A stretch of DNA of 64,000 bases from Streptomyces sp. NRRL F-5122 (GCF_001507435.1 NZ_LMWH01000239.1:15858-79857), one strand, 5' to 3'; numbered from the stretch's first letter, positions 8,666-18,594 are shown. Program-made: numbers and translations. Notes: generated from the letters alone by a model not told the origin.

Positions 8666-10600
8666 ATGCCCATCTCGTACTCGACCACGCCCGTTCCCGC
8701 CGCCCCGGCCGATCTCGACCACGACGGCGGGCCCGTGCTCGTGGCGCCGGAGACACGGCGGCTGAACGGCGAGGTACGGGAGGCATACGTACCCCCGCTG
8801 GTGCCGCCGGTCACGCACGGCTCGCTCGCCGACGTGCCGTTCGAGAACGCGAGCGCGGTTCCCGGTCACCCGGTGCTCAGCCGCCGCGACCCGGACGGCG
8901 GCTGGACGGACGTGACGGCGGTTCAGTTCGCCGACCAGGTGCTGGCCCTGGCCAAGGGCCTGATCGCCGAAGGCCTGATGCCGGGCGACCGGATCGCGGT
9001 CATGGCCCGCACCACGTACGAGTGGACGCTGCTCGACTTCGCGGCCTGGGCGGCCGGCCTGGTCACGGTCCCCGTCTACCCCACCTCCTCCGTCTTCCAG
9101 ACCCGCTGGATCCTCCAGGACTCCGGCGCGGTGGCCCTGGTGACGGAGACGGCCGGACAGGCGGCGTCCATCGGCCCGGAACGCAGCCTGCTGCCCGATC
9201 TGCGTCACCTGTGGGTGATGGAGAAGGGTCATGTCGAGCGCCTGGCCGAAATGGGTGACGCGGTACCGGACCAGGAGGTCTCTGTACGCCGGGGCATGCT
9301 CGGCCCGGACACGCTGGCCACGCTCATCTACACCTCGGGCACCACGGGGCGGCCCAAGGGCTGCACCCTGTCGCACGGCAACTTCCTCGCGGAGGTCGAC
9401 AACGCGATCGAACTGCTCCACCCGGTGTTCAAGGCGAAGATCAACGGTGATCCGTCCACGCTGCTGTTCCTGCCGTTGTCGCACGTCTTCGGCCGTATGG
9501 TGGCGGTCGCCTGCATCCGTGCGCGGGTGCGTCTGGGCCATGCGCCGAGCCTGCAGGCGCAGGATCTGATCGCCGACATGGCGAGCTTCAAGCCGACCTT
9601 CCTGCTGGCCATCCCGTACATGCTGGAGAAGGTCTTCAACAACGCGCGGGCGACGGCCGAACGGGGCGGCCGCGCGTCGCTGTTCGACCGCGCGGCAAGC
9701 GTGGCCCGTCGCTACGGCGAGGCGCAGGAGGCCCGGCAGCACGGCACGGGACGCGGCCCGAGCGGGGCCCTGAAGGCGGCCCGTGCCTTCTACGACCCGC
9801 TCGTCTACCGCCGCATCCGCAACGCCCTCGGCGGCCGGGTCCGCCATGTCATCTGCGGCGGCTCCCCGTTGGGCCGGGATCTGGCGGCGTTCTACGCGGG
9901 CGCGGGCATAGAGATCTACGAGGGGTACGGCCTGACGGAGACGACCGGCGCGGCCACGGTCACCCCTCCGCTCAAACCCCGCCTGGGCACGGTCGGCTGG
10001 CCACTGCCCGGCACAAAGGTGCGTATCGCGGCGGACGGTGAGGTGCTGGTCCTCGGCGGCCAGGTGTTCCGGGGCTACTGGGATCCCCATGCGGGTGGGG
10101 TGGTTCCTTCCACACCGGACGGCTGGCTCCCCACGGGCGACATCGGGCGCCTGGACGACGAGGGCTATCTGACCATCACCGGGCGGAAGAAGGAGATCCT
10201 GATCACCGCCGGGGGGAAGAACGTCGCCCCGGCCCCCCTGGAGAACTGGCTGCGGTCCCACCCGCTCATCTCCCAGTGCCTGGTCCTCGGCGACCGCCGC
10301 CCCTTCGTCAGCGCCCTGATCACCCTGGACCCGGAGGGCATCGTCCACTGGCGCCAGATGAACGGCAAGCATCCGGTACCGGCGGAACTCCTGAAGGACG
10401 ACCCGGAGTTGCTCGCGGTACTGCAGCGGGCGGTGGACGAGGCCAACAAGATGGTCTCCCGCCCCGAGTCCATCCGCCGCTTCGCGGTCCTCCCCGTGGA
10501 CTTCACGGAACAGGCCGGCCATCTGACCCCGTCGATGAAACTGCGCCGCGCAGTGATCATGCGGGACTTCGCAGCTCAGGTGGACGAGCTGTACAGGTAG
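8666..10600 (+). CDS. Long-chain fatty-acyl-CoA synthetase (AMP-forming)
   Basis: A 644-residue ANL-superfamily enzyme that adenylates a fatty acid and transfers it to CoA. The phosphate loop YTSGTTGRPKGC is at about 222-233, the adenine motif GYGLTETTG follows, and GDIGRLDDEGYLTITGRKKE with the catalytic lysine segment ITAGGKNVAP marks the C-terminal subdomain. AGGAGCT is a strong ribosome binding site before the ATG at 8666. The 198-bp gap after the thiolase shows no terminator, so this gene could be read from the thiolase promoter or from its own. Confidence 0.92.
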   Translation: MPISYSTTPVPAAPADLDHDGGPVLVAPETRRLNGEVREAYVPPLVPPVTHGSLADVPFENASAVPGHPVLSRRDPDGGWTDVTAVQFADQVLALAKGLIAEGLMPGDRIAVMARTTYEWTLLDFAAWAAGLVTVPVYPTSSVFQTRWILQDSGAVALVTETAGQAASIGPERSLLPDLRHLWVMEKGHVERLAEMGDAVPDQEVSVRRGMLGPDTLATLIYTSGTTGRPKGCTLSHGNFLAEVDNAIELLHPVFKAKINGDPSTLLFLPLSHVFGRMVAVACIRARVRLGHAPSLQAQDLIADMASFKPTFLLAIPYMLEKVFNNARATAERGGRASLFDRAASVARRYGEAQEARQHGTGRGPSGALKAARAFYDPLVYRRIRNALGGRVRHVICGGSPLGRDLAAFYAGAGIEIYEGYGLTETTGAATVTPPLKPRLGTVGWPLPGTKVRIAADGEVLVLGGQVFRGYWDPHAGGVVPSTPDGWLPTGDIGRLDDEGYLTITGRKKEILITAGGKNVAPAPLENWLRSHPLISQCLVLGDRRPFVSALITLDPEGIVHWRQMNGKHPVPAELLKDDPELLAVLQRAVDEANKMVSRPESIRRFAVLPVDFTEQAGHLTPSMKLRRAVIMRDFAAQVDELYR

Positions 10601-10605
10601 CGGTT

Positions 10606-10622
10606 CCGGGCGCACGGCCCGG
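10606..10622 (+). terminator. Terminator-like hairpin after acyl-CoA synthetase
   Basis: CCGGGC and GCCCGG form a 6-bp stem around GCACG six bases after the stop codon. Confidence 0.45.
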
Positions 10623-10909
10623 GTCGCGCGGTGGTGCCGGCCGATCGCCGACGGCGGATTCACCCGCTCGGCCGTGGTCCCGGCGGTCCGTTGTGTCCGT
10701 GTCCGGCCGGGAGGTCGTACGACGGCGGACGACCGGCTTCCGCGGTCCCCCGAGTGACGTCGATCCTGCGCCGCGGGCGAGGCGGTCGCACTCGCGCGGG
10801 GCCCGCACGTCGCCGTGAACGGCATCCGAGCCGGGCCGTGTCCGGCGCCCTCGACCGGCCCTCCCGCCCCGTCGCCTCCGGTGCCGGGCGCGGCAGGACC
10901 GGATCGCAC

Positions 10910-10963
10910 ATGTGGGGGTATCCCGACGGCCGCGTCGCACGAAAGGGCGTATGCATGGAATAG
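10910..10963 (+). CDS. Candidate 17-residue micro-peptide upstream of the P450 gene
   Basis: ATG at 10910 opens a short frame ending in TAG at 10961-10963 and encoding MWGYPDGRVARKGVCME. AGGA lies 11 bases upstream, a weak ribosome binding site. The frame ends 33 bases before the P450 start, in a locally A/T-richer segment. Minimal RiPP loci such as the biarylitides pair a tiny aromatic precursor gene with a P450 just downstream, and this peptide has Trp2 and Tyr4 one residue apart. It does not match the biarylitide pentapeptide pattern. The frame is also open further upstream. Translation is unproven, so treat it as a hypothesis. Confidence 0.25.
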   Translation: MWGYPDGRVARKGVCME

Positions 10964-10996
10964 CGGCGAAAGCGGCTGGAAAGGGAGTACTGCGCC

Positions 10997-12202
10997 ATGA
11001 CCTCAAGCGGCGAAGCAATCACCTGTCCGTTCGACTTCAGCAAGGCGCTGGAGTTCGATCCCACGCTCGCGGCGCTCATGGCTCGCGAATCCATCACCCG
11101 CATCCGGCTGCCGTACGGCGACGCCGACGCCTGGCTGGTCACCGGATTCGAGGGAGTGCGGCAGGTGACCACCGACCAGCGCTTCAGCCGCGCGGGGATC
11201 ATGGGGTTCGACTATCCGCGGCTGACGCCGGAGCCCATCGTCTCCCCGGAGTCGATCAACGTGATGGACCCGCCGCACAGCACCCGGCTGCGCCGCCTGG
11301 CGTCGCAGGCCTTCGCCAAGCGGCATGTGGAGCTGATGCGCCGGAAGATCGTCCGGCTCGCGGACACGCTGCTCGACGAGATGGCCGAACAAGGGCCGCC
11401 GGCGGATCTGGTCCAGCACCTGTCGAACCGGCTTCCCCAGCAGACGATCTACGACGTCCTCGGCATCCCCCGGGAGGACTGGCCCCGGATGCAGGAGTAC
11501 GCCCACCAGCTGCTCGCCACGGGGCAGGACGGGCGCGAGACGGCCGCGAACGCCAAGGCCCGGTTGCGGGAGTACTTCGGGGAACTGATCCAGGAGCGCC
11601 GGCGCACTCCGGGCAAGGACCTGATCAGCGCGCTGGCCGCGGCCAAGGACGGCGAGGACGCGTTCGACGACCAGGAGCTGGCGGTCATGGCGCTGACACT
11701 GGTGCTCAGCGGTCAGGACACCGCCACCTGCCAGATCAGCAACATCTCCTACCTCCTGCTGACCCGGCCCGAGTTGATGAAGCACCTCAGAAGCCGGCCC
11801 GAGACCCTGACGGACGTCCTGAACGAGATGCTCCGCATCATCCCGTTCCGCAAGGGGGTCGGCATTCCGCGGGTGGCCCTCGAGGACGTGGAGTTCGACG
11901 GCGTGCTCATCCGGGCGGGTGACTTCGTCCATGTGTCGTACCTGACCGCGAACCGGGACGCCGAGCGCTACCAGGACCCGGGCACGATCGATCCGGAGCG
12001 TCCGTCCGCGCCGCACATGACCTTCGGCTGGGGCGGGCACCGGTGCATCGCCGTCCCGCTCGCCATGGCGGAGCTGGAGGTGGCCGTCGGGCGGCTGGTG
12101 GAGCGGTTCCCGAACCTCGGGCTCGCGGTGCCGCCGGAGGACGTGCACTGGGACACGGAGACGATCCGCCGCTTCCCGCTCGAGCTGCCCGTGACCTGGT
12201 GA
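10997..12202 (+). CDS. Orphan cytochrome P450
   Basis: A 401-residue bacterial class P450. The heme ligand Cys350 sits in FGWGGHRCIA (343-352), the K-helix ExxR is E277-R280, and the substrate-recognition segment after it reads RIIPFRKGVGIPR. The I-helix reads VLSGQDTATC (236-245), so the usual A/G-G-x-E/D-T core is SGQDT with Gln in the variable place. The C-terminal part, with DPERP and an ending in LPVTW, resembles P450s that join aromatic side chains such as CYP121, but this is only visual resemblance. GGGAG lies nine bases before the ATG. No ferredoxin or biosynthetic genes are adjacent, so the substrate is unknown. Confidence 0.92.
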   Translation: MTSSGEAITCPFDFSKALEFDPTLAALMARESITRIRLPYGDADAWLVTGFEGVRQVTTDQRFSRAGIMGFDYPRLTPEPIVSPESINVMDPPHSTRLRRLASQAFAKRHVELMRRKIVRLADTLLDEMAEQGPPADLVQHLSNRLPQQTIYDVLGIPREDWPRMQEYAHQLLATGQDGRETAANAKARLREYFGELIQERRRTPGKDLISALAAAKDGEDAFDDQELAVMALTLVLSGQDTATCQISNISYLLLTRPELMKHLRSRPETLTDVLNEMLRIIPFRKGVGIPRVALEDVEFDGVLIRAGDFVHVSYLTANRDAERYQDPGTIDPERPSAPHMTFGWGGHRCIAVPLAMAELEVAVGRLVERFPNLGLAVPPEDVHWDTETIRRFPLELPVTW

Positions 12203-12254
12203 CCGCACGGCGCCTCGCGATCACGTACCGCGCAGGGACGCCGACCGAAAAGCA

Positions 12255-12288
12255 GGAGCCCCTTGCGCCGGGTGGCGCACGGGGCTCC
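12255..12288. terminator. Bidirectional terminator between P450 and cold-shock gene
   Basis: GGAGCCCC at 12255-12262 pairs with GGGGCTCC at 12281-12288, and the inner GCGCC pairs with GGCGC. On the minus strand it is followed by a short T-run, so it is strongest for the cold-shock transcript. Confidence 0.75.
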
Positions 12289-12378
12289 TTGGGTACTGCT
12301 GTCCGTTCCGGATCGAAGCGATCGGACTCGATGAGCCGAAGGCCTGGAACCGAAGACCGAATCTCCGAGACCGGTGAC

Positions 12379-12582
12379 TCAGATGGCGGTGACGTTCTCC
12401 GCCTGCGGACCCTTCGGGCCCTGGGTCACGTCGAAGCTCACCTGCTGGTTCTCCTCAAGCGAGCGGAAGCCGTTCGCGTTGATCGCGGAGTAGTGGACGA
12501 AGACGTCGGGGCCGCCGCCTTCCTGGGCGATGAAGCCAAAGCCCTTTTCGGCGTTGAACCACTTCACGGTTCCGGTAGCCAT
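12379..12582 (-). CDS. Cold-shock protein (CspA family)
   Basis: A 67-residue single cold-shock domain that binds single-stranded RNA and DNA. RNP1 KGFGFI is at 13-18 and RNP2 VFVHY at 27-31, with the aromatic residues intact. The length is that of the family. A near-perfect AAGGAGG ribosome binding site precedes the ATG at 12582. The unusually long leader upstream (about 110 bases) is typical of cold-shock mRNAs, which fold to control their own translation or stability. Confidence 0.95.
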   Translation of the reverse strand: MATGTVKWFNAEKGFGFIAQEGGGPDVFVHYSAINANGFRSLEENQQVSFDVTQGPKGPQAENVTAI

Positions 12583-13785
<1,203 letters not shown>

Positions 13786-13878
13786 CGAAGTTGTTCCTGG
13801 CTCCCGGGACGCAGGACACCGTCCGTACGCCCCCGGGGTCTACGCTGCTGGGAGTCGTACGGGGGAGGGGTGGAGGGC

Positions 13879-15582
13879 ATGCAGCCTCTGGAGGCCGGGG
13901 AACCCGCCGTAGTGGGGCCCTACCGGCTGCTCGGCAGACTCGGCTCGGGCGGAATGGGTCGCGTCTACCTGGGGCGCAGCGCCGGCGGGCGCACGGTCGC
14001 GGTCAAGGTCGTGCATCCGCACTTCGCGCTGGACGAGGAGTTCCGTGCCCGGTTCCGGCGCGAGGTGGACGCCGCGCGGCGGGTCGGCGGTGCCTGGACC
14101 GCACCGGTCCTGGACGCGGACCCGGAGGCGTCGGTGCCGTGGGTCGCCACCGGGTACGCGGCGGGCCCCTCCCTGACCTCGGCGGTGACGGACGCCGGCC
14201 CGCTGCGGCTTCCGGCGGTGCGGGCGCTGGGCGCGGGGCTCGCGGAGGCCCTCGTGGCGGTGCACGCGCTCGGCCTGGTCCACCGGGACGTGAAACCTTC
14301 GAACGTCCTGCTGACCCTGGACGGTCCGGTCCTCATCGACTTCGGCATCGCGCGCGCCATCGACGGCACGGCGTCTATCACCTCCACGGGCGTCTCCATC
14401 GGCTCGCCCGGCTACATGTCGCCCGAGCAGATCCTCGGCAAGGGCGTCGCGGGAGCGGCGGACGTCTTCTCGCTGGGCGCGGTACTGGCCTATGCGGCGA
14501 CGGGGCGGCCGCCCTTCCCCGGCGACTCGTCTGCGGCGCTGCTGTACAAGGTCGTCCACGAGGAGCCGGAACTCAACGGACTCGACGACGAGTTGCGGGA
14601 ACTGGTTGCCGTGTGCCTCGCCAAGGACCCGGCGAAGCGCCCCGCTCCCGTGGAGGTGGCCCGGCGCCTCGCCCCGCAGGGCGCGGCACGCCTGGTGTCC
14701 GAGGGCTGGCTGCCCGGCCCGCTGGTGGAACAGGTCAGCCGCAAGGCCGTGCAGCTGCTGAACCTGGAGGCGGAGGCGGCGCCTTCGGGTCCGGCCCGAT
14801 CCGGTGGGGCGCCGGCGGCCGGGCCGCCGGCGGCCGGTGCACGCGTGGACGTGGCTCCGGCGGGGGCCGAAGCCGCCGTGCCCGTGGGGGTCTTCGGTCC
14901 GCCGCCCGTGATGACCGCTTCCGGCGCGCCCTCCACCCATGTGCCGCGGCCGCGCGAACAGCAGGAGCCGCAGGACGCCGTGCCGTCCGCCGCCGACGGC
15001 CCCGGGAGACTCTCCGTCAGCCTCGCCACCACCTCCGTGCCGGGGACCGGCGGTCGCGGCCGGCGGATGAGCTGCACCATCGCGCTGGCGGTCGCGGGCG
15101 CGCTGGCCGCGGTGACGGTCGGTTCGGCGTTTCTCCTCGGGATGTTCGATAAGGACGACTCGGCCAAGGACACCGCGGCCGGGGGCGCGCCCACCCATGG
15201 TTCGGCCACCCCGGGCACCGGTGGTTCCGGTGTTCCCGCCGCCTATCTCGGGACGTGGGAGGGCGATGCGACGGCCCTCGGGGGCACCCTGCCCGCGGGC
15301 ACCTTCCGCGTCACCGTCAAACAGGCCGGGGTGGGCGAGGAGATCGGGCTCTTCCGGTCCACCGACCAACTCGGCGGCATCTGCGACGACGTACTCCTCC
15401 TCAAGCGGGTCACGGACCGTCAGCTCGTCGCCACGAGCGTGGCCAAGGAGTCCTCCAACCCGCCGACGTGCACCACCGGACGGCACGAGGTGCGACTGAC
15501 GCCGGCCGGCGCCGACCTGGAGTACGAGACGGACAACCCGGACGCGGGCAACCCGACCTCGCGCCTGGCGAAGGTCGGCTGA
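13879..15582 (+). CDS. Membrane-anchored Ser/Thr protein kinase (PknB type)
   Basis: A 567-residue Hanks-type kinase. Glycine loop LGSGGMGRVY is at 21-30, the ATP lysine is Lys43 in AVKVV, the catalytic loop is HRDVKPSN (135-142, Asp137) and DFG is at 154-156. A Pro/Ala-rich linker (about 300-395) leads to one membrane helix near 398-423. An external domain of about 125 residues follows, beginning YLGTWEGDATALGG and containing two cysteines that could pair. That ectodomain is not PASTA and I do not recognise it. ATG 13879 is preferred over GTG 13870 by spacing from GGGAGGGG. The ligand and targets are unknown. Confidence 0.9.
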   Translation: MQPLEAGEPAVVGPYRLLGRLGSGGMGRVYLGRSAGGRTVAVKVVHPHFALDEEFRARFRREVDAARRVGGAWTAPVLDADPEASVPWVATGYAAGPSLTSAVTDAGPLRLPAVRALGAGLAEALVAVHALGLVHRDVKPSNVLLTLDGPVLIDFGIARAIDGTASITSTGVSIGSPGYMSPEQILGKGVAGAADVFSLGAVLAYAATGRPPFPGDSSAALLYKVVHEEPELNGLDDELRELVAVCLAKDPAKRPAPVEVARRLAPQGAARLVSEGWLPGPLVEQVSRKAVQLLNLEAEAAPSGPARSGGAPAAGPPAAGARVDVAPAGAEAAVPVGVFGPPPVMTASGAPSTHVPRPREQQEPQDAVPSAADGPGRLSVSLATTSVPGTGGRGRRMSCTIALAVAGALAAVTVGSAFLLGMFDKDDSAKDTAAGGAPTHGSATPGTGGSGVPAAYLGTWEGDATALGGTLPAGTFRVTVKQAGVGEEIGLFRSTDQLGGICDDVLLLKRVTDRQLVATSVAKESSNPPTCTTGRHEVRLTPAGADLEYETDNPDAGNPTSRLAKVG

Positions 15583-15618
15583 CCCACGATTCGCCGGAGT
15601 CGGGCAGGGTCCGGCGCT

Positions 15619-15624
15619 TAACCT
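15619..15624 (+). promoter_or_regulatory. -10 element of a leaderless prepilin-peptidase promoter
   Basis: TAACCT ends six bases before the GTG at 15631, with no ribosome binding site between them. Confidence 0.4.
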
Positions 15625-15630
15625 GTCGGC

Positions 15631-16356
15631 GTGGATCTGGACCTCTGGGTGACCGCCGGCGCCGTGCTGTGGGGTGCGGTGGCCGGGGTCCCGGTGCCCC
15701 GGGCCGCCTACCGGCTCTCCGTCGAGCCCGGGCAGCCCTGGAGGGACCGGTGTCCCGACGGGCATCCGATCGGCGGCTGGGTCGGCCCGGCGCGATGTGC
15801 GGACGGACGACCGTACGGCCCCGGGACCGCGCTCGTGTGCGGGGCCACCGCGCTGGTCTGCGCGGTGCTCGCGCTCGCCACGGGTACCCGTCCCGAACTG
15901 CTCGTCTGGCTGCTGATCGCCCCCGTCGGCGTCCTGCTGACGATCGTGGACTTCCGGGTGCAGCGGCTGCCGGACGTCCTCACCCTGCCGCTGGCCGCAC
16001 TCGCCCCGCTTCTGCTCGGCGCTGCCGCGGCCCTGCCCGAGCACGCGGGGAGGTGGCCCACCGCGCTCCTCGGTGCGCTCGTGCTCGGCGTCGCGTACTT
16101 CCTGCTCTTCCTCGTCAACCCGAACGGCATGGGGTTCGGCGACGTCAAACTCGCGCCCGGGCTCGGGGCGGTGCTCGGCTGGTACGGCCTGCCCACCGTG
16201 GTGCTCGGGACGTTCGCCGGGTTCCTCTTCGGCGGGCTGTACGGCCTCGGGCTCGTCCTCGCCCGCCGGGCCGGCCGCCGGACCGCGATCCCGTTCGGGC
16301 CGTTCCTCATCGCCGGCGCGTTCGTCGGGCTGCTGATCGGGGCGTACGCGGCCTGA
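15631..16356 (+). CDS. Prepilin peptidase (A24 family)
   Basis: A 241-residue polytopic aspartyl peptidase that cleaves type IV prepilin-like leaders at the membrane. The two catalytic aspartates are Asp107 in IVDFRVQRLPD and Asp171 in the GxGD-type motif GMGFGDVKL. About six to seven hydrophobic segments are visible. An N-terminal cytosolic loop with CPDGHP and a second cysteine may be a remnant of the zinc-binding region of PilD-type enzymes, although the four-cysteine set is incomplete. No pilin or secretion ATPase genes are nearby, so its substrates must be encoded elsewhere. Confidence 0.88.
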   Translation: MDLDLWVTAGAVLWGAVAGVPVPRAAYRLSVEPGQPWRDRCPDGHPIGGWVGPARCADGRPYGPGTALVCGATALVCAVLALATGTRPELLVWLLIAPVGVLLTIVDFRVQRLPDVLTLPLAALAPLLLGAAAALPEHAGRWPTALLGALVLGVAYFLLFLVNPNGMGFGDVKLAPGLGAVLGWYGLPTVVLGTFAGFLFGGLYGLGLVLARRAGRRTAIPFGPFLIAGAFVGLLIGAYAA

Positions 16357-16476
16357 CGTGGGGCTCGCCAAACCGCTGGCGTAGGCTGGTTCGGTCCGCC
16401 CACCCGTCTCCCACCACCCCCTTGCTTCGAATGGGCCTCGCGCCCGATTTCCTCACCCTTACGAAAGGGACGCCCG

Positions 16477-17676
16477 GTGACCGAGAAGGCCGACCTTCAG
16501 TCCGTCCTCGACCGCGCCGCCGCCGGTGGGCGGATCACTCCCGAAGAAGCGCTCGCCCTCTACCGCGACGCTCCGCTGCACGCGCTGGGCGCCGCGGCGG
16601 ACGCCGTGCGCCGCCGCAAGTACGCCGGTATCGAGCACATCGCGACGTACATCATCGAGCGCAACATCAACTACACGAACGTCTGTGTGACGGCGTGCAG
16701 GTTCTGCGCCTTCTATGCGGCTCCCAAGGACACTGCCAAGGGCTGGACCCGCGACCTCGACGACATCCTGCGCCGGTGCGCGGAGACCGTCGAACTGGGC
16801 GGCACGCAGATCATGTTCCAGGGCGGACACCACCCGGACTACGGAGTCGAGTACTACGAGAAGCACTTCCGTGCCATCAAGGACGCCTTCCCGCAGCTGG
16901 TCATCCACAGCCTGGGGGCGTCCGAGGTCGAGCACATGGCGCGGATCTCCGGCGTCTCGGTGGAAGAGGCCATCACGCGCATCCACGCCGCCGGTCTGGA
17001 CTCCTTCGCCGGTGCCGGTGCCGAACTCCTCCCGGAGCGGCCGCGCAAGGCGATCGCCCCGCTCAAGGAGAGCGGCGAGCGCTGGCTGGAGATCATGGAG
17101 ACCGCGCACAACCTGGGCGTCGAGTCCACGTCCACCATGCTCATGGGCACCGGCGAGACCAACGCCGAGCGTATCGAGCATCTGCGGATGATCCGTGAAG
17201 TGCAGGACCGCACGGGCGGTTTCCGGGCCTTCATCCCGTACACCTACCAGCCCGAGAACAACCATCTGAAGGGCCGCACCCAGGCCACTCTCTTCGAGTA
17301 CCTGCGGATGATCGCGATCGCCCGTGTGTTCCTCGACAACGTCCAGCACATCCAGGGCTCGTGGCTGACCACCGGCAAGGAGGTCGGTCAGCTGTCCCTG
17401 CACTACGGCGCGGACGACCTCGGCTCGATCATGCTCGAGGAGAACGTGGTCTCGTCCGCCGGGGCGAAGCACCGGTCCAACCGGCTCGAGATCATCGACC
17501 TGATCCGCAGGGCGGGGCGCGTCCCGGCCCAGCGTTCGACGACGTACGAGCACCTCGCCGTCCACGACGACCCGGCGGACGACCCGGTCGACGAGCGTGT
17601 CATGTCCCACATCTCGTCGACGGCGATCGAGGGTGGAACCGCCCATCCCGAACTGAAGCTTCTCGCCTCCAACTAG
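16477..17676 (+). CDS. mqnC: Cyclic dehypoxanthinyl futalosine synthase MqnC (radical SAM)
   Basis: A 399-residue radical SAM enzyme that closes the second ring of the naphthoate skeleton, turning dehypoxanthine futalosine into its cyclic form. The cluster motif is C70, C74 and C77 in NVCVTACRFCAFY. GGTQIMFQGGHHPDYGVEYYE and GAGAELLPERPRKAI distinguish MqnC from MqnE. The GTG at 16477 follows AAAGGGA. It lies seven bases upstream of a degenerate amidohydrolase-like gene, apparently in one operon. MqnB and MqnD, which act just before and after MqnC, are not in this window. Confidence 0.95.
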   Translation: MTEKADLQSVLDRAAAGGRITPEEALALYRDAPLHALGAAADAVRRRKYAGIEHIATYIIERNINYTNVCVTACRFCAFYAAPKDTAKGWTRDLDDILRRCAETVELGGTQIMFQGGHHPDYGVEYYEKHFRAIKDAFPQLVIHSLGASEVEHMARISGVSVEEAITRIHAAGLDSFAGAGAELLPERPRKAIAPLKESGERWLEIMETAHNLGVESTSTMLMGTGETNAERIEHLRMIREVQDRTGGFRAFIPYTYQPENNHLKGRTQATLFEYLRMIAIARVFLDNVQHIQGSWLTTGKEVGQLSLHYGADDLGSIMLEENVVSSAGAKHRSNRLEIIDLIRRAGRVPAQRSTTYEHLAVHDDPADDPVDERVMSHISSTAIEGGTAHPELKLLASN

Positions 17677-17683
17677 CCCGCGC

Positions 17684-18334
17684 GTGCTGACGATCCATGC
17701 CGCCGGCCTCCTGATCACGGGGGACCGGCGGCCTCCCGTGCCCGGCGGCGCGGTGCTCGTCGACGGAAGACGGTGCGCGGGCGTCGGCGCGTACGAGGAA
17801 CTGGCGGCGGCGCATCCGACGGCCCGGGTGCGGCGCTGGCCGGGACTCCTCACGCCCGGGCTGCTGAATCCGCACGGGCCCGAGCTGCTGGAGGCCGCGT
17901 ACCACCCCGATCCGCGCGAGGCCGACGAGCTGGGCACCGAGCCGATCACGGGCGAGGCCCTCGCTGCTCTGGCGGTCGGCGACACACGCTGGGGCGCGAG
18001 CGCGCGGCGCGGAGTGCAGCGGATGCTGGCGCACGGAACCGTCGCCGTGGCCGGCCGGCTGTCTCGGCCCGCCGTGGTGGACGCCGTGCATCGCGCCGGA
18101 ATGCGGCGGCGGGAGCGCTCGGAGCGTCCCGCGGGCCCGCCGTCCCTCGACCCGCTGGCCGGACGGAGTCCGGCGCAGGTGTCGGCATCGCCGCTTCCGC
18201 CCGAGGGCGTGGCGGACCGGGACGCGACGTTCGCCGTGTTCGACGTCCCGAACGAGGCCGCGCTCGCCGAGTGCGGAGCGGGCACCTGTGTGGCGACGGT
18301 CCTCGCAGGGCGGCTCGTGTACCGGCGCCGCTGA
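17684..18334 (+). CDS. Imidazolonepropionase-like (degenerate amidohydrolase) protein
   Basis: A 216-residue protein starting at GTG 17684, seven bases after mqnC. The N-terminus looks like the small beta-sandwich of amidohydrolases (GLLITGDRRPPVPGGAVLVDGRRCAGVG), and LLTPGLLNPHGPELLE sits where the metal motif should be, but only NPH remains instead of HxH. The total length is about half that of a normal amidohydrolase, and the C-terminus returns to a sandwich-like strand set ending VATVLAGRLVYRRR. Catalysis by the usual route is unlikely. Given its place beside mqnC, it may descend from an aminofutalosine-deaminase-like enzyme, but that is speculation. Confidence 0.7.
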   Translation: MLTIHAAGLLITGDRRPPVPGGAVLVDGRRCAGVGAYEELAAAHPTARVRRWPGLLTPGLLNPHGPELLEAAYHPDPREADELGTEPITGEALAALAVGDTRWGASARRGVQRMLAHGTVAVAGRLSRPAVVDAVHRAGMRRRERSERPAGPPSLDPLAGRSPAQVSASPLPPEGVADRDATFAVFDVPNEAALAECGAGTCVATVLAGRLVYRRR

Positions 18335-18594
18335 CGGGCCGACCCGTCAGCGGCGCGAGGTGTCCGAACCCCGCTTCCGCCCCGTGCCGTTGGGCGTCGA
18401 GCCGGGCCGTCGAACCGTGGTGCGAACGGTTCGGCGGCGGCCGGGTACCGCCGCCGGTACCGGACAGCCGTCACCTCGCGCCGCGACCGGTGCCGGTGGT
18501 CCGGCGAGGAGGGCCCGGAGCGGCCGCCCGGCCTCGGGGAGCGGGACGCCCGGCGTACGGGCCGGGTGCCTCGGGCCCGCCCGCCCCGTACTGC

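Larger units (their letters stand above)
10601..10996. other. Intergenic region between acyl-CoA synthetase and P450
   Basis: A stretch of 396 bases. It begins with a terminator-like hairpin, continues as GC-rich DNA without a convincing reading frame, and ends in a more A/T-rich segment holding a 17-codon micro-ORF and the ribosome binding site of the P450 gene. Confidence 0.6.

Noticed and set aside
5741..10909. A minus-strand open frame of 1722 codons
   Set aside because: Only its last part (5741-7081) is a gene. The rest is antisense to the thiolase and acyl-CoA synthetase and reads as Arg/Gly/Asp-rich text, an effect of GC-rich third positions.
10601..10996. Biarylitide-type pentapeptide gene (M-x-Y-x-H) upstream of the P450
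   Set aside because: All plus-strand ATGs in this stretch were read and none encodes such a pentapeptide. Only the different 17-residue frame was found.
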